Below, one piece after another: positions 1 through 15,200 of a stretch of 64,000 bases of DNA. A program made the translations under genes and the position numbers. Origin of the DNA: Rhyacichthys aspro. Lineage: Eukaryota > Chordata > Actinopteri > Gobiiformes > Rhyacichthyidae. Within the stretch, counting starts at the first letter, position 1, and each line of letters starts with the position of its first letter. The notes under the pieces are model-generated. The model searched no databases and had not been told where the DNA came from. It was given only the letters and a program-made list of their open reading frames with translations. Location of the stretch: the NCBI GenBank assembly GCA_036850595.1, contig CM072151.1:22855307-22919306 (forward strand). The letters are read 5' to 3'.

Positions 1-280
1 AGTAGCACATTTGCATGTCGACTTGGTTGAACTGTTTTTGAAAGAGAGGTTATTCTTCATTCTTCCATGTTGGGAAAGGGTCAGCAGGGGCTCCAGTGTC
101 ATGTAAGGGATCAACTAAATTACTTTAATTACTTTTTAATACATTTGAGGGTAGATATTTTATGGTAAAAACTTAACTATTGTGACTTTAAACCCCACTG
201 ACCAAAACACTAAGTGTCATGCATGTCTCAGTCAAAATGGAAAAAGTTTGCTATATTCTCTCATATGGTTATGTGTACAG

Positions 281-3200
281 TGCATGCTGCTGCAGGACCT
301 ACATGATAGCCATGTGTGTCACTCTCTGCTGGTGGCCGAGAGTGAGGAGGACATCTGGAAGAATGAGTCTCTTTACAGACAAAGGCTTAATACCTCTGAT
401 GGTAAGAAAACCACTCAATCATGTTCACAGCAAAGGTTACTGGACTTGGCACTTATCCATGTCATGTTATGTAATAATAGTTAAAAATAATAATCCCTTG
501 TCAGATTACAACACAGAGGAGAGCTACCAGGCCAGGGACTACCTGGCAGCCACTATGCAGTTCATCCCAGGACACTTTGCCTGTGACATTGTGTGGAGCA
601 CTATCATTCACATTCACCCACGGCTAAAAATTGGGCCCAATATGGGAGTTTCAAGAGGTCAGTGGTGTTTTAGGCAAATTACCAAAAAATTTACCTCACC
701 TAACCAATTAACCAGTGTGTTTTTCTGAACTGGGTGCTTAAAGTTGTACTGATTCTGTTCTTTCTTCAGCTATTCAGGCACTGCGTTCTGTGTTGAGCTC
801 TTTTTGTGTGGTCAACAGAAAAAACATGTTTGTCTACCAGGAACGCACCACTAAATCTGTCTTCTATCTCAGGTAATATGTCCTCCCATCAGTTTTCAAC
901 TAGTTCCTCTGTAGTGAATTGTACCTTTTATCATCACTATTTCTGCTAGCCAGCTCACATGAAAATAAACTCCATATTTCACAGGTTTATTCTAAGACAA
1001 TTTGTTTTATAAAGTATGATTGAACAATCTGGTTATATAATGTTAACAAAACAAGGTGAAGGTGAGTCTAAATCACTATATTTTATATCAGATTCAAATT
1101 CCTGTACCAGAATAAATAAGGTGACCTATCACTGTATCTTTCCTGGACCAGTGATGTTCTTGTCTACACTGAAGTCATTTGTGACTCACATCCTAAAAAT
1201 CCCAGTGCCACTCCAGTGAGCCATTTTAGGAGCTAAGAAATTTACTAGGAAATCTTGACGTTAGAATATGAACTAATGATCTTAATGTATATAACTTTGG
1301 AGTTGCATGAGCAAGATCTGTGTGTGTGTCTGCAGACTGTGTGAGACCCTAATGGACAACCATCTACTCATGTCTAGCGCAATAGGGCTCGCAAGGAGTC
1401 AGGAGCCCTTGTTCTGTGACGATGTCATGGTAAGCTGGCACAGAACCTACATACCCTGTAAACCAAGATGCTAAAAAAAACCCAGCTCAAACCCACTCAA
1501 AGCTGTTGCAAAAAAATGTTTTAATTAAGTATGTGTGAGTTGTTTTGTCTAACACTGCTAGTGTTAGGGTTCCAGGTCTTCTCTGGAGGGGTCTCGACTC
1601 GTTGGTCAGGTCGACAAACACATCCTGTTGCTGGTCCATGGAGTGGGAAATGCTGGTAAATGCTTCTGTCATGACAATATCTTATTTTCCAAATAAGGAG
1701 AGTGCGTTAGCCTTCCCTACAGTGTGGGATTGTTGCACACTTTTTGTACTATTGGATTTATTCTTATCTTGATTTGTTAATCAATCAATCCGTTAAATAA
1801 AGTTTAACAGAGTTCTCTTGTTGTCTTTCTTTATTCTTTAAATAATAAGCATGCTTCCTGTTTTGTAAAAGATGTATTATTAGCAGACAGAACTCTGATG
1901 TTGCTAATATTTGCTGACTTGCCCAGGCCCAGAGATCACAGATGAGCTGGTCAAAGTGCTGCGTAAGCGTTTGGATGAGACAACACTGGACATCATCACA
2001 GTCATGCTGGTCAGGAACTGCAAACTGACACCATCTGATGTCGAAGTGAGTGCCAAATTCACAAATGTTCACAATTCACTAAACTATGCTAAATAAAGGA
2101 ACATAGTCTCAAGGTATTATAAAGTGATAAATCACACTAATAACTCATGTTATATACTGTTTCTCTCAAAGTTCATCCAGCCTTTAGACTCCCCAGCCAC
2201 AGAGGTCATGACATTCTGTCTGCCTCAGTACTGTATTTCATGGCTTCCTGCAGTGGCTCACTACCTCAGACAAAACCTGCTGATCTTCTTGCATGTGCCC
2301 AAGTACACAGACAACAACACTGCTCACCATTTCAAGGTAACAACCAGACAGTACTCTGATTAGCCAGAATTCCAAAATGAGCTCCATTTATCATTGACAT
2401 ATTGCAGTAAAGAAACCACCATACATGAACACAATTCGAGTCATACCTACATAAATACAGCTCATACAATGCGTAAATGTAAACGCTATAAAGAATATAG
2501 TTATTTTTCTGCTATGTGCAGATCTGCTTTATATGCTTCTGATGTGAGCTCTCTCTCAGTGGAGCCACTTTAGACTGAAATAATTTTGACAGGTCTCATT
2601 ATTGCTGGACAATCTACTCAAAGATCAGGGGTGGTGGCATCTGAATGAGAATCACATACCAATGTGGATAATCACTTTACATTAAAAAATAGATTGCAAT
2701 AAATATATATTGAAAGTTTAGATTAAATCTTAATATTGTTTTGAAGTAAAAATGGTAGCATGGTATGACCATATCATCATACTGTAGGTAAATGAAACCA
2801 AAAATGTTTTAGTCTGCTTATATTGCGTTAAAAACACTGGCCGAGTGTTATGATGATGAGTGTAATGATATTAAAACAAAGGTTATTGTTCTTCAAGAAG
2901 AATTGTTTGTAAAAGACAAGTAGATCTTATGAGAAATAAAGTTAGTTGGGTCTCCCAGTTGAAGGTCTCATTAAGATGCATGAAGTAAATGCTGTTGTGT
3001 TCTTGTGTTTACAGCACTACTTTCATTTAAGCAGTGACATGGCTGATGGTGACATCTACCTTTACAATAAACCTGGAGGCCAGGGCACTGGGGGCAAAGG
3101 TAAAGCTCACTTTCAGTTGCACAGAAATGAGACACTGGCATTCCAACATGACATTATTTGATGAGCAGTGACATTTTATGTAAAGAGATGCATTTTTTAT

Positions 3201-6200
3201 ATCATCAATCCATCTTCTACTTATAGCTCTAAAGTACCAAGACAGCTGTGAAGGTCATTATAGTTCACTGTGAGACTATAATTCCAAACACTTCCAAAAC
3301 GCTTCCTATCAGCTTGTGCACTTGTTAACAGTTTCCAGAATGGTGTGTATCATTATTTTAACATAAGCTTATGGCTGTGTTATATATAGTATTTGCACTT
3401 GCAAATATTGAAGTTAAAGGTTAGATTCATATTTTATTCATTGCACACATCAAAAATCCCTAGTCCTGGCCCACTGACTATAAAGTTTGGACTGATAGGT
3501 CTGATCAGTTTCAAGTTACAAGGGTTGGAAGTTTGTACCTTTGTTGTTCCGGCTTTGAGGCTGCATAGCCTTCTGTGTGAGGGAGGCATGTGAACAGTTT
3601 ATGTGCTGATGGGATAGATCCTTCATGATGGAGCCAGCTCTGCACCATCACCGAATGATGAAAATGTCCTCCAAGGTAGGAGAAGCATACTTAACCACTC
3701 TATGTCAGCAGCAGAGCAGTTTCCACTGATGGAGAAGGACTGCTCTCCACCACACAAGTCTCCACCAAACAGCAATAAAAGGCTGTCTTTATTTTATTTA
3801 ACCTTTATTTAACCAGGAAAGTCACACTGAGATTAAAAATCTCTTTTGCAGGTGAGTCCTGGCCCCATGGGGCAAGGGGGAGCGGGTCTATTGTACATGT
3901 CAATTGGTAGTAGGAGGGGGGTCTATTGTACATGCCGTTTGGTGGTAGGGGAAACCAGAGCACCCGGAGGAAACCTACGCAGGCAGAGAGAACATGCAAA
4001 CTCCAGAAAGGCCACTTGGCTAACCACTCTGCCACCGTGCCGCTGAAAGGATGTGAGGAGCTCAGTCCAGCCTGCTTCAGTCTCTTCAGAAACTACAGAT
4101 GTTGCTGTGCTTTTTTACTTATGGTGGCTGTGCTGGCAGTCTATGTGAGATTATTTGAGGTGTGTCTAAGTGGTTAGACTGACTTGAAAATTAATGTGTG
4201 AATAATGAGTCAACTCAAGTATTAGCTGAATACTCTTTGAATGGAGCAAGTCAACTGTGCGCTTCAGGCAGTCACCTGATGACTGGAGAAGAAGGGAAAA
4301 AAAGAAACTACAAAACCATTCTGCTGTATGGATTTGATGGCCACTCACTGTTAAAAAGGCACCACCTTTTAACAGTATTCCATATGTAATATATGTGCGC
4401 TGAAGCATTTGTAATACATTTCAAAAAACATTTGTCTTCACTGACTATTTCTTCACATTTGAATTTGATTTTCTACATTTTCAGGTATTGCCTGCATAGC
4501 CCTTTCTTTCGTGGATGCTGCGGGGCGACCAGTACAAGTCCAGCCACTGAAAACAGAGAACAACCTCATACTGTTTGACCCAGATCACTTTGATGAGCTG
4601 ACTACAGTGGTTAAAGCGGACTCTGTTACTACCTGTTCAGGTAAAACACTTTCTCTTTTCAGAAAAAGTAAAGATTATTATGATCAACTTACATGTTGAA
4701 ATATGCTGTCAGAAAATCTCTTAGAACACTGTCACTGGCAAAAGAGAGACAGTTGTTACAAGAGGGGCCTTGGAAGCTCTTCTTATGAGAATTTTCACAT
4801 GTTAAGTTTATGGAGCCAGGAGTTAGCATGTTTGGCTTTCATAAAAATTAGTGTTACACATGGTATTTGGTCTGAATACAGACACCAACTATTTATATTT
4901 TATAATGCAATTATTCCGTGTTTGTTTCTTTCCCTGAGTCAATGTCTTGCTAATATCATATTCTTATGAATTTCAGGTTTCAACTGAATACAAAACGAAA
5001 AATAAGATTGTCTTCCAGCCATTTAATCTAATCTAATTAACTCCACCTGGTCCCTGCCTGGATCTTTGCTCTGACTCCATAGACAACATGTAAATGTTTT
5101 ATAGTTTTGGAGATGGGCATTTAGAAGTGGTCACACACTGAATTTGGTTCATCTCTGATCTGAAAAATACTAAAATACAATTAGTGTGTAATGTAAAGTG
5201 AAGACGGTTCTCTCTAGCCTATTGTCAACTTTGCTATCTTTCACTTGAAAGTAGTGGAGTAATGTTGACGGTTACTGTTTTCTTGTAGAGCCACAGCTGT
5301 TTGTGCGTTTTGACATCTGGGAACAGGGAAACGTGAGCCCTTTACAGCTGAGCGAAAAACTGCAGGGGGCACTGCGACATGCTCTCTGTGATGTAGTGAT
5401 GGAGCTTCGAGTATTACCCAGTCCACTCTGTGTGGGGGGAGTATCCTACACAGCTACCAAAGCCCCCAAAGAAGAGGCAAAAGGTCAGTTGGCTTTCCAC
5501 TTAAGATGCTTTTTATGCAGTTCTGTCATGATGATGCAAATGTACACAGATCAGTCATAATATTCTGAGACTGACATATGAAGTAAATAATGATATTGTT
5601 TTTCATCACGGCAGCTTTTATTGAGAAGGATATACTGTATGAGGCAGCAGGTGAACATTTTGTTCTCAAAGGTGATGTGTTAGAAGCAGGAAAAATGTGT
5701 GGGGTTGAGCGAATTTGACTAGGGCCAGATGACTTGGTCAAGCATCTCCACAACTTGAGCTCTTCTGGTGTGTTGCTGGTCTGCAGTGATCAAAAGTGGT
5801 TCAAGGAAGGAACAATGGTGAACCGGTGACTGGGCCATGCGCCAAGGTTCACTGATGTACATGGGGTGCGAAGGCTGGCCTGTGTGGTCCGATCCAACAG
5901 ATGAGCTACTGTTGCTCAAAATGCGGAAGTTAGGGGTGGTTCTGATAGAAAGGTGTCAGAATACACAGTGCATTGCAGTTTGTTTTGTTTGGGGCTGCAT
6001 AGCCTCAGACCAGTCAGGGTTACTCCTGTGCACTGTGGAAAGCTCCAACAATGGGCACGAGCATCAGAATTTGACCACGATGGTGCCTTGGTCTGAGTTT
6101 GAGGTGTTTATTTGGCTCCAAATTCCCCAGATCTCAACCCAATCGTTCACCTTTGGGCTGTGTGGGACAAATAAGTCCAATCCATGGAGGCCCCACCTCG

Positions 6201-9200
6201 AAACTTACAGGACTTAAAGGATCTGCTGTTAAGATAGATACCACCGATCCCACATCACACCTTCAGGAGTCTAGTGGAGTCCATGCCTCGACGGGTCAGG
6301 GCTGTTTTGGCAGCAAAAGGGGCACCTACACAGTATTAGGCAGATCGTCATAATGTTATACCTGATCGGTGTATATGTTCTGTTCATACACTTATCTATA
6401 TTGGAGCCAGGTGTTGAACCAAGGTGTAAAACTGTGTTGCCCATTTGATCTATTGCTCACTATTAGCTTCTGTATGTTGTTTGCACATTTGCCGTACACA
6501 TGGACAAAAGAGGTGGACATAGAGTCAGGGCCTGTGGTAATTTTTTTTTTTTTTAAGAAAATGCCAGCATGACACATTGCACATAACAGGGCTGTCCATG
6601 TCAAACATTTGGTTGTCATGCAAGAAAACAACCAGAAATGTACAAAAATAAACATGAGCTTACCATAGACTTTCTAAGGTTGTCAGTGAACATTTGATGG
6701 ACCCTGTGGTGGTTGTGTTTTCAGGCCTCATAGTTCCTCTGCTTGAGGCAAAAGACATTAAGGACAGCTATAGACAACGCAGTGGATCACGAGTCTTCAG
6801 AGGGAGCCCCTCTCCCATCATGTTGACCCAGGCCACAGGAGGCGCAACCTTGACAGGAGCTAGCACACCTGAGTCCACCACCCCCACCGGCAAGAGCACC
6901 CGCCGCAGCTTCTGGGATATCCTGGTTAGAGTGCTTTTACACAAAAGTACAGAAATTCAAATTATTGCGTTAGTCTGCCTATAATCTGACTTGTAAAATG
7001 TATGTGAAAGTCTTAGTCGAGCTAAGGTAGGAATAGCATGCTGCACAGAACCTATGGCTTACTTATTTGTCAGTTGCTTTTGTTTCTCATGACATTAAAA
7101 AATGGAAAAGGTCAATGTTTTTAAATCATAAATAAATTAACTAAAGGCTGATTGCTGTTAAATGTCTATAAATACTGTATGTATTTTTTATATAAAATAT
7201 ATACAGTGGTCCCTCGCTATAACGCGGTTCACCTTTCGCGGCCTCGCTGTTTCGCTGATTTTTTTAGTGCAATTTAGCATGCTTTTTTTTTTTACCGCGC
7301 ATTGTGTTCTGCGTCCTGATTGGCTAAGGGAGAACTCGCGCATTGTGTTCTGCGTCTTGATTGGCTAAGGAGAACTCACGCATTGTATTCTGCGTCCTGA
7401 TTGGCTAAGGGACTGTAGACCATTGTCAATCAATCTCCTCCGTGCTGTGTCTCCTGTACAGAATGCGTTCGGCATTCACAAAGGCACCTGCGGTTGCACC
7501 CAAAAGGCAGAGGAAGATGCTTAGGTTTGAACTTTGAGAGTGTTTAAACAAGAGAGAAATGTGAGAAAATGTTAATGCCTTGTGTGTATAAAGTGTGTGA
7601 GAGGTTTTACAGCCTTAAAACTTATAGAATAATTGTAAAAAATAAAGCTGACTACTTCGCGGATTTCACCTATTGCGGGTTATTTTTGGAACGTAACCAC
7701 CTCGATAAACGAGGGGCCACTGTATGTTTATTATTTAAAATTCATGAATGTGTTTATTTTTCAGAGTAAACCGGACTCATCAGAGCTGGGAAGCCCAAAA
7801 ACGACAGACGACATAGTCCAGGAAAAAGGAGAAGAGGGGCGGGCAGTGCGACGCAGACACAAAACTGAGCATGTCAAGCAGCAGTGGAGCCAAGAGAAGG
7901 CTACAACAGTAGAGCTGGAGCAGGTCCAGAGGTCAGCTGTACAACAGTTGCTTTTACAAAGGAGTCTTTGACCGTTCTTTAATGTTTCATTTTTGCAATA
8001 ATTGTTTGTTTTGTGTTTGTGTGTGCTTTTGTGTGTGCGTGTTTGTGTGCATGTCCATGTATGTGTGTTTGTGTTTGTGTGTGTGTGTGTGTGTGTAGGA
8101 GGCAGTTGTCTCAGCTGGAGGAGGGAGATGTTGGAGCTTTGCACCCCATCTTCCAGCTCACCTGTGAGCCATGGATCACATTCATGGCCAAACTTGGTAT
8201 GTTCACATTTTGTGGGTCAACTAATCAAATAAGTCACAAAAAGGCTTTTAACCTGTGTATGTGTGTGTCTGTGTGTGAGCAGGGTGTCCCTCCATTCAAC
8301 AGTGCACAGCTGAAATAGCCTCACACTTTCTCCTGCCCTCTATCTTGGCAGAGATGGCCACTTTGGTCAGTTCTTTGGCCAGTGATACAACACTGAAGGC
8401 CTTTGAAAAGACCAGGTAAGATTATGCAATGCATTTGACTATAAAGATCCAAAAGTATGTGTGTAACATGATGTAGTTTTAAAAGGTCAGATTGGATTGG
8501 AAAAATATCAGTACATAAATGTAAAAAGGGGTAGAGGTTTTCTCTACTGATTCCATATTCATTTCCACAGACAGCTGAACTATTTGTGTATTCTATAAGG
8601 CCTAATGTTGAACCCTTTCAGCTGCCCCTTGTCAGGAGACATGTTTGTTCCACTGGCTGTCACTCAGACCCTCAGTCAGCCTCTGAATGCCACAAGGAGC
8701 TTCATCCTCATTGGACGCAACTTTCACCAATGGCACTGCAGTACAGAGCAAGGTAACTACCACATTACATTCTCATTGTGTAACTCATGCAGCTTCAGCT
8801 ACCATTGAAACTGGAATGTCAAAATTGTTAGTGAATAGGGCTCTCCTTTTTTGAGCTTGGTCTACATCTGTTCTGGTGTAATCTAGTGTTATTTGGTGGT
8901 GACAACAACATCATTTTTGTAATGCTCCTCAAATGTGTATATCGCAGCGTTCTCCTAAGTTTTTTCAACCTAAACTTGTTCAACTTAACTCCAACGTTAC
9001 AAAAGATCTCCAAAGATGTATGCTAAGACAGTAGAGAGGGCAATAATTTTGTGTCTGCCTAGTTGTCTCCAAGAAGTGATATATCAGGGCATTTGGATCA
9101 ATTAAGTGTTAGCACAATGGAGAGTGCCATTCCAGTGCAACTCCAACCGGGACACAGCCAAAACATGAGCAATTATGCCACATCAGTAGTAGCTTTTTGT

Positions 9201-12200
9201 ATATGGATCAATATGAGAAACATTTGCCTGTGTTAGGGATGTATATTCTTGTTGCGTTGCCTGATTTCATTCCTGAAATTTTATGTGCCAGTGTCCTCCA
9301 GTAGCTCTTCAATCAGAAAGATGTATTGCCAGCTTAATAGAATGGCAATCAACCAAATTAGTAATTAATTCTGCCATAGCCTCTGTATGATGAACATGAG
9401 ATGTTTGTGTATCATCTGTGAAGCTCACATTGGCTGTTCCAATATGTTTTAAAAAATGTATGAATGTGTCCAAGTGTTACAAGCCAAGTTTTACATGTGA
9501 ACTAAGCATGGCTGCAGCGCATCACTTTACTTCTAAGCACATACTGTACACTCTCCAATCTGGAGCAGGCTGCTGTAGTATGTTGGCGCCTTTGACGTGA
9601 CTGTCCTGTCTCACTGAATTCTTCTCTCGACACAGCTCATAAGGGCCTCCAGCGCTTCGAGGCTTTGGAGCACTGTGACTGGTTAGACCCCGGCCAAGCC
9701 AGGACAGGAGCCGCCCCCCGCCAGAGATTCCTGCTCATCAACATTAGGGAGAAAAAAGTGGGTTGGCTTGAGCTTGGACTGTGAAGACAGTCAGCACAAA
9801 GCACTCAGCACAGTTCTTCATGAAATTATGAGTCTACGGAAGCACATTGAAATACTATCTCATAATATATTTCATAAGAAAAATAATTCTCAAACTAAAG
9901 CAATATTTGTATAAATATATTGATAGGTTTAAGTTCTACATCTTGGGCAGAACAACTTTCTGGACGTTGCTGAGCTTAAGTTATTTGAATTATATTTTTT
10001 ATTTTCATTGTTCTATTTTATAGTCATTTTCATCACACCCCATGTGTTTTATAAAGATATAAACATATAACATCAGCATATATTTCACTAGAATTAATCC
10101 TTAGGTGTAGGGAAATTTAGTTTTACTATTAGATCAGTATCATTTAAATAGGTTACACATTATTTGGCCTCTATGTTGTAAATTATCTTTGAGTTTGTAG
10201 TATAATTAGATATAAATAAATATATCTGTAATAATCAAATATCTGCTCTGTACTTTCACTACTTGCACACCCAGATCTGTCAGTCCTAGGTCAGTGGCGT
10301 TTTTATGCCATGTCTGTCCACTATAGATTTTGAAATCTGGCCCTATATGTTCCACAGCTAATCTATGTACATTATATAAGAGTAAAACTCATTCATTGTT
10401 ATCATTGCACTCATCTTGCACTCTTACTATAATATTGTGTAAAGACCTAGATGAATACTGTACAGTTGGCATAGTTCTTATGCACTGTATGGAATCATAG
10501 CCTATAGGGCACAAGAGCAAACTGTTTATGTCCAGAGAAGCAAAGGGTAACCAATGATTTTTCCTTGGTCTCAGTGACCATCTGCAGTTTCCTCCTCTCT
10601 GCTGCATAATTCTTGAAGGTAGATCAGATACAATGTCACAAGTACATACCCCTGCTACCTGTTTTTCCTGAACCAATCTCAAATCTTCCGTTGATAAATC
10701 GTTATTAGTGGGGAACTGTAAAAATTGAGTATGGAGTACTTTGTCTACACTGCACATTGTTAATAAACTGTAGAATTTTACTATTTCTCCCTCCTCCCAC
10801 AGGTGACTCTGTACAGCTATAACTGGTCTGTGGACCTCGGCTCATCTCTGAACCGGGACCTGGTGCGTCTTATCAACTGGCAGAATGCTCGGGCACATGT
10901 GGTACACTGCCTGCTCAACCAGAAGATGGGTCTGTTCCACCATTACTGCTTCTCAGATGCACCTGTCCATGACTTAGACCCTAAGCAGGTAAAAGCATAT
11001 TGTCGCTCTGAAAATTATAATAAAGTATAATAACTGTAACAGTTGGGATTATAAGGTAAAGTGAATAATCTTTTAGTGGGTGGGATATATTCGGCAGTGA
11101 ACATTTTGTCCTTAAAGTTGATGTGTTAGAGGCAGGAAAAATGGGCAAGCATATAAGGACTGGGTCAGAGAATCTCCAGAACATGAGCTCTTGTGGGGTG
11201 TTCCCAGTCTGCCGTCAAAAAAGCTGTATTTAAAGGAAGGCAGGACTTGGGACTCCACTGTATGTAGCCTGCATGTTGATTGAAAGACAGATGACTTTCT
11301 GAGACCATTGCTTTGTAAGAGAGGAAGAGAGGGGTCCTGCCACAGCCGCAGGGGCCCTACACAACTTGCGTAGTCTACATATTGGAAGATCTTGAATTCT
11401 GAGAATGATTGGACTACCTTTACTCACAGCTCAGCTACACTTTTGTGTTCTCCCTAAAAAGGGTTGTGTCTGCACATAACATTTGTTTCAACTGCTCAGA
11501 AGGCCGGTGTGCTAGTTGAACTGAAACAAGCCTGTTAGTGCACCAGCTGGACTGGCACTCTTTCAGAGGGGATTTAGTCTTTGGGCAGTTTGGGTGCAGG
11601 CCTGGTGCAGCTGTTTTGTCCCAAGGAAGATTATCTCCACCAGTAGCACTAATACCTGTTCACCAGCAAGACAACACAAATGCGTCTGAGTTTTGCATTT
11701 GAGGAACTCAATCTATGTTCTCCATTCACATTCTAGTGGGACCTCATACTTTTTTCTGGTCGTTTGTTGGTTATTCTGTTTTAAAACTCAAATGACCCAG
11801 TTTAATTGTCTTTCTGTTTTAAACAAAAACAATGTTAACAACTAATCTGAGCGTCACTGATTCATATCTGATATGAGATGGAGGCACGGTGCACTCACTA
11901 CTGTGGCCATGAAGAAACCCTACGAGCTCAATCCCCACTGAGGCAGACAACAGGGAAATGTGGTCAGCCTAAACGGAGCTATGGGACACACAGTCCACAG
12001 TGCTCTCCATGAACAATTCTAAAATGTACAAACAAAACAGATTGTGTCATTTTTCAATTTGATTTTCTTCTTGTTTTTTTAAAACAGAAAAACAACGGTT
12101 CCTGTGTTTTTGTTTTGAAAAGGAATATCAAAAGAACAAATTATACACAGATTAATATGGCATGCATATTTAAATTCAATTTAATTTCAGATCACTTTAT

Positions 12201-15200
12201 TGAACACCAAGGGAAAGTTCAGTTGTTAGGTCTCTTCAGATCTCAAATCCGTCCTATTGTGTATCCATTGCTCCACCACCTCAACCAGAGTATTTCAGTA
12301 GTTTCAGGCGGGGTACACCCTGACAATGGCCAATTAGTCGCAGGGCTGACATTTAGACACAGACACTGACAGACAACCATTCACTCTTACATTCATCCAC
12401 TAGGATAAACTAGGACATGCTTGTCTTTGGACGGTGGGAGGAAGCCAGAGAACCCAAGGTAAAACGGGGAGGACATGCAGACTCCTCATAAAGAGATCGA
12501 GTGCTAACCCACCATCTTCTTGCTGTGAAGCAGGAGCGCTAACTGCGCACCCTGTAGTTTTTCCAGTTTCCAAACTTTTCAAATCAAACATTTTTTGCTC
12601 ATTTTTGAGCAGCTGGACTAAATTCTTTTCCTTTTGGCTGTTCCCTTCAGGGGTCTCCACAGCGATTCTTTTGCCTCCATCTAGTTCTATCCCCATCCTG
12701 TTCTCTCAAACCAACTGCCTTTATGTCCTCCTTCACTACATCTATAAACCTCCTCTTTGGTCTTCCTCTAGGCCTCCTGCCTGGCAGCTTTTACCTCAGC
12801 ATCCTTTGGTCAGCATATTCACTCTCTCTCCTCTGAACATGTTCAAACCATCACAATCCACATTCACGTGGAGCTGCCCAAAATGCCCAAAATGATGCAA
12901 TACATGAGCCAGACCAGTATGGTGTGGATTTTCTTTTGCTATGTCTGTTACCTTCTCGTTGGCTGCGCATGTATGTTGTATCTGCGACATCACTGTTTTC
13001 AGAGAGGACGGCAGCTTCACAGTTTACATGAGAGTGGAGTGGCAGTCACAACAAAACAAAAACACCTCCTCAGCCGAATTCAGAAGTTTGCATTTTCTTG
13101 ATGTGAAAACACTGGCGTAATGTAAACATAGTGACAGAATCAGTGCGAATTCGGCAAAACACTTTGCCGTGTAAACGGACCCTGAATCTCCAAACACAAT
13201 GCAGCACTCTCTCTGACCCTCTCTGTTCTTCTCCATCAACATTTTCAAAGCAGATATTGCATCTGTAGTGTTCTTTCTTGGCATGAAACCATTCTGCTGC
13301 TAACAAATGCTCACTTCTCCCCTTAGCCTAGCTTCCACTACTCTTTCCCACAACTTTATTATATGGCTCTTCAGCTTAATACCTCTGTAGTTTTTGCAAC
13401 TCTGTACATCTCTTAAAATTGACACCAAACACTTCTACTCCATTCCTCAGGCATCCTCTCACTCTCACCTCCATACCTCCTCTGTATGTAATCAAGACCA
13501 GCCTTTCCACTCTTCATGCTCTTCAAACATCTCTTCAGCATCACACCTTCAATTTCCATCTTCAGATTCATCACCCTCTCTGACACTCTCCTTCACAGTT
13601 TAAACCTTGCTCCAATGCTTCTAGCCTTGCTGCTTTTCCACCTGGTCCCATGGACACATAGAATGTGACTCCCTGTGGCTTGATTAGCAGCTAAAACAAA
13701 GTCCATCTGGCCCTACTACTACTGGGCATACAACCTGTGATTAACGTTTTTTTGTGATCACACCAGGCTTGCATCATTCGTTTTAAAGATCTGCTCATAG
13801 AAAACACCATGGCATCAATTGTTTTAAAAGAGAAATTTAACCTTCCTTGCTCATATTTTTTATTGGTGTGTAGGCGCTTTGTAAAAGCCAATGGGATGCA
13901 TGTGACAACCCTTTTGATTTTGTCTTTTTTAAAGAAAAGTTATGATAAACGCCCTGTTTTCTATATAGTCTTGTGCTATATTCAGGTCACAATCCTGCCA
14001 CTAGGTCTCAGTTTAGTGTGCTACAGAAAGACATTAAAACTGAAAGAGAAACACAAAATATAGTCATGTCAAGATATTTAAGTCAAAATTTTTTCTCTGT
14101 TATCTGTCTGCCACAATGGAATCTACAACTGGATGTTACTCTAAAAAAACAAAGAATTAAAAATAAATACAGAATTACATTTCACTACCTATATTGTTTA
14201 ATCTTTACATACAATGCATACAAGGCAACTGAAATTAATACTGTCGTCTATTATCTACTCCACTGTTATTCGAGAGAATATGATATCACCATGGCATTTT
14301 TTATGTATTTCTTAGAGCTTCAGTGCTAATGATGACATCATAGTTTGAAGTAATAAGTGAACTGTTCTACAAACTGCTGTAGAGGGGTGTTATGGCAGTA
14401 TTTTGCAGCTAATGCCCTCACAGCCTTGCCTATGCAGCTTGTAACAAAACAGACTAGAAAAGAGCAAACTTTCCCCAGCCTGTGATGGCCTGACTTATTA
14501 TAAGAGCATCATTAATAAGCTGGGACAGAAGGCAGAGTCAGCGCAGCAGAAAATTAGCCTCAACAGCACTTCATCTGTTAGTGTCCTGATGAGGCACAGA
14601 GGGGGCACCAGTGCAGTTTGACCCTCGGGCCTGTGTGTATCTCGCCTCAACAAACCCAGCCAGGCCTGCTCCAAACACATCTCTGTGAATTTCATTCGCA
14701 ATAGCAGCCCTCTTTTTGACAGCAAGTCTTGTTAGATGTGTGTATGTTAAATAGGAAAATCAATGCAAATTACCTCGTCCCCTTTGTACACTGGCACCAA
14801 TATTCAGTGTGCTGCAACACTTCCAGCAGCAGTGGTTGTCAGACAGGGCTGTAGATAAACCCGTTGGTTGTCAGGTTGTGATTGTGGCCTGACTGATGGC
14901 CTGCATCCTGTTACTTGTAGCATTCCACTGATGTTTGTATCATGCTTTTTACATGCTTGTTTTTTAGCATTATATTGTGATTTCTTTTCCTTCTTGTGAC
15001 AGGACCCTAACCCATTTCTCAGCCCATCCATGGAGCCAGATGCATTGCTGCGTAGTGCAGTTCCTCCACTGTCCAGTAAGGAGCAGGGCAGGCTGGGAGC
15101 CACAGGCCGGAGTCTGGCCCCTCTCCACTTTCCCTCTGAGCTGCTTCCGTTTGACGAGGCACTGAGGGATGTGTGCACCATCCCAGCCCTGTTTGAAGGA

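Larger units (their letters stand above)
10989..15002. other. szt2: Long szt2 intron 17 (4.0 kb)
   Basis: Holds the Tc1 fragment, the interspersed repeat, the interrupted RTE LINE and, at about 13690-14760, unassigned sequence. The stretch about 14480-14720 is GC-balanced and repeat-free; it has no splice-bordered frame that fits szt2. Confidence 0.5.

Noticed and set aside
1545..1772. Frame reading LLWRGLDSLVRSTN as the szt2 exon 5 protein
   Set aside because: The other frame gives HILLLVHGVGNAG, continuous with exons 4 and 6 in phase and matching the conserved SZT2 sequence.
5837..6217. 126-codon + strand frame as a possible gene
   Set aside because: Decayed Tc1-type transposase sequence within a TA-flanked element.
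12434..12895. 153-codon + strand frame
   Set aside because: Runs across a dispersed repeat and the antisense of the RTE LINE 3' end.
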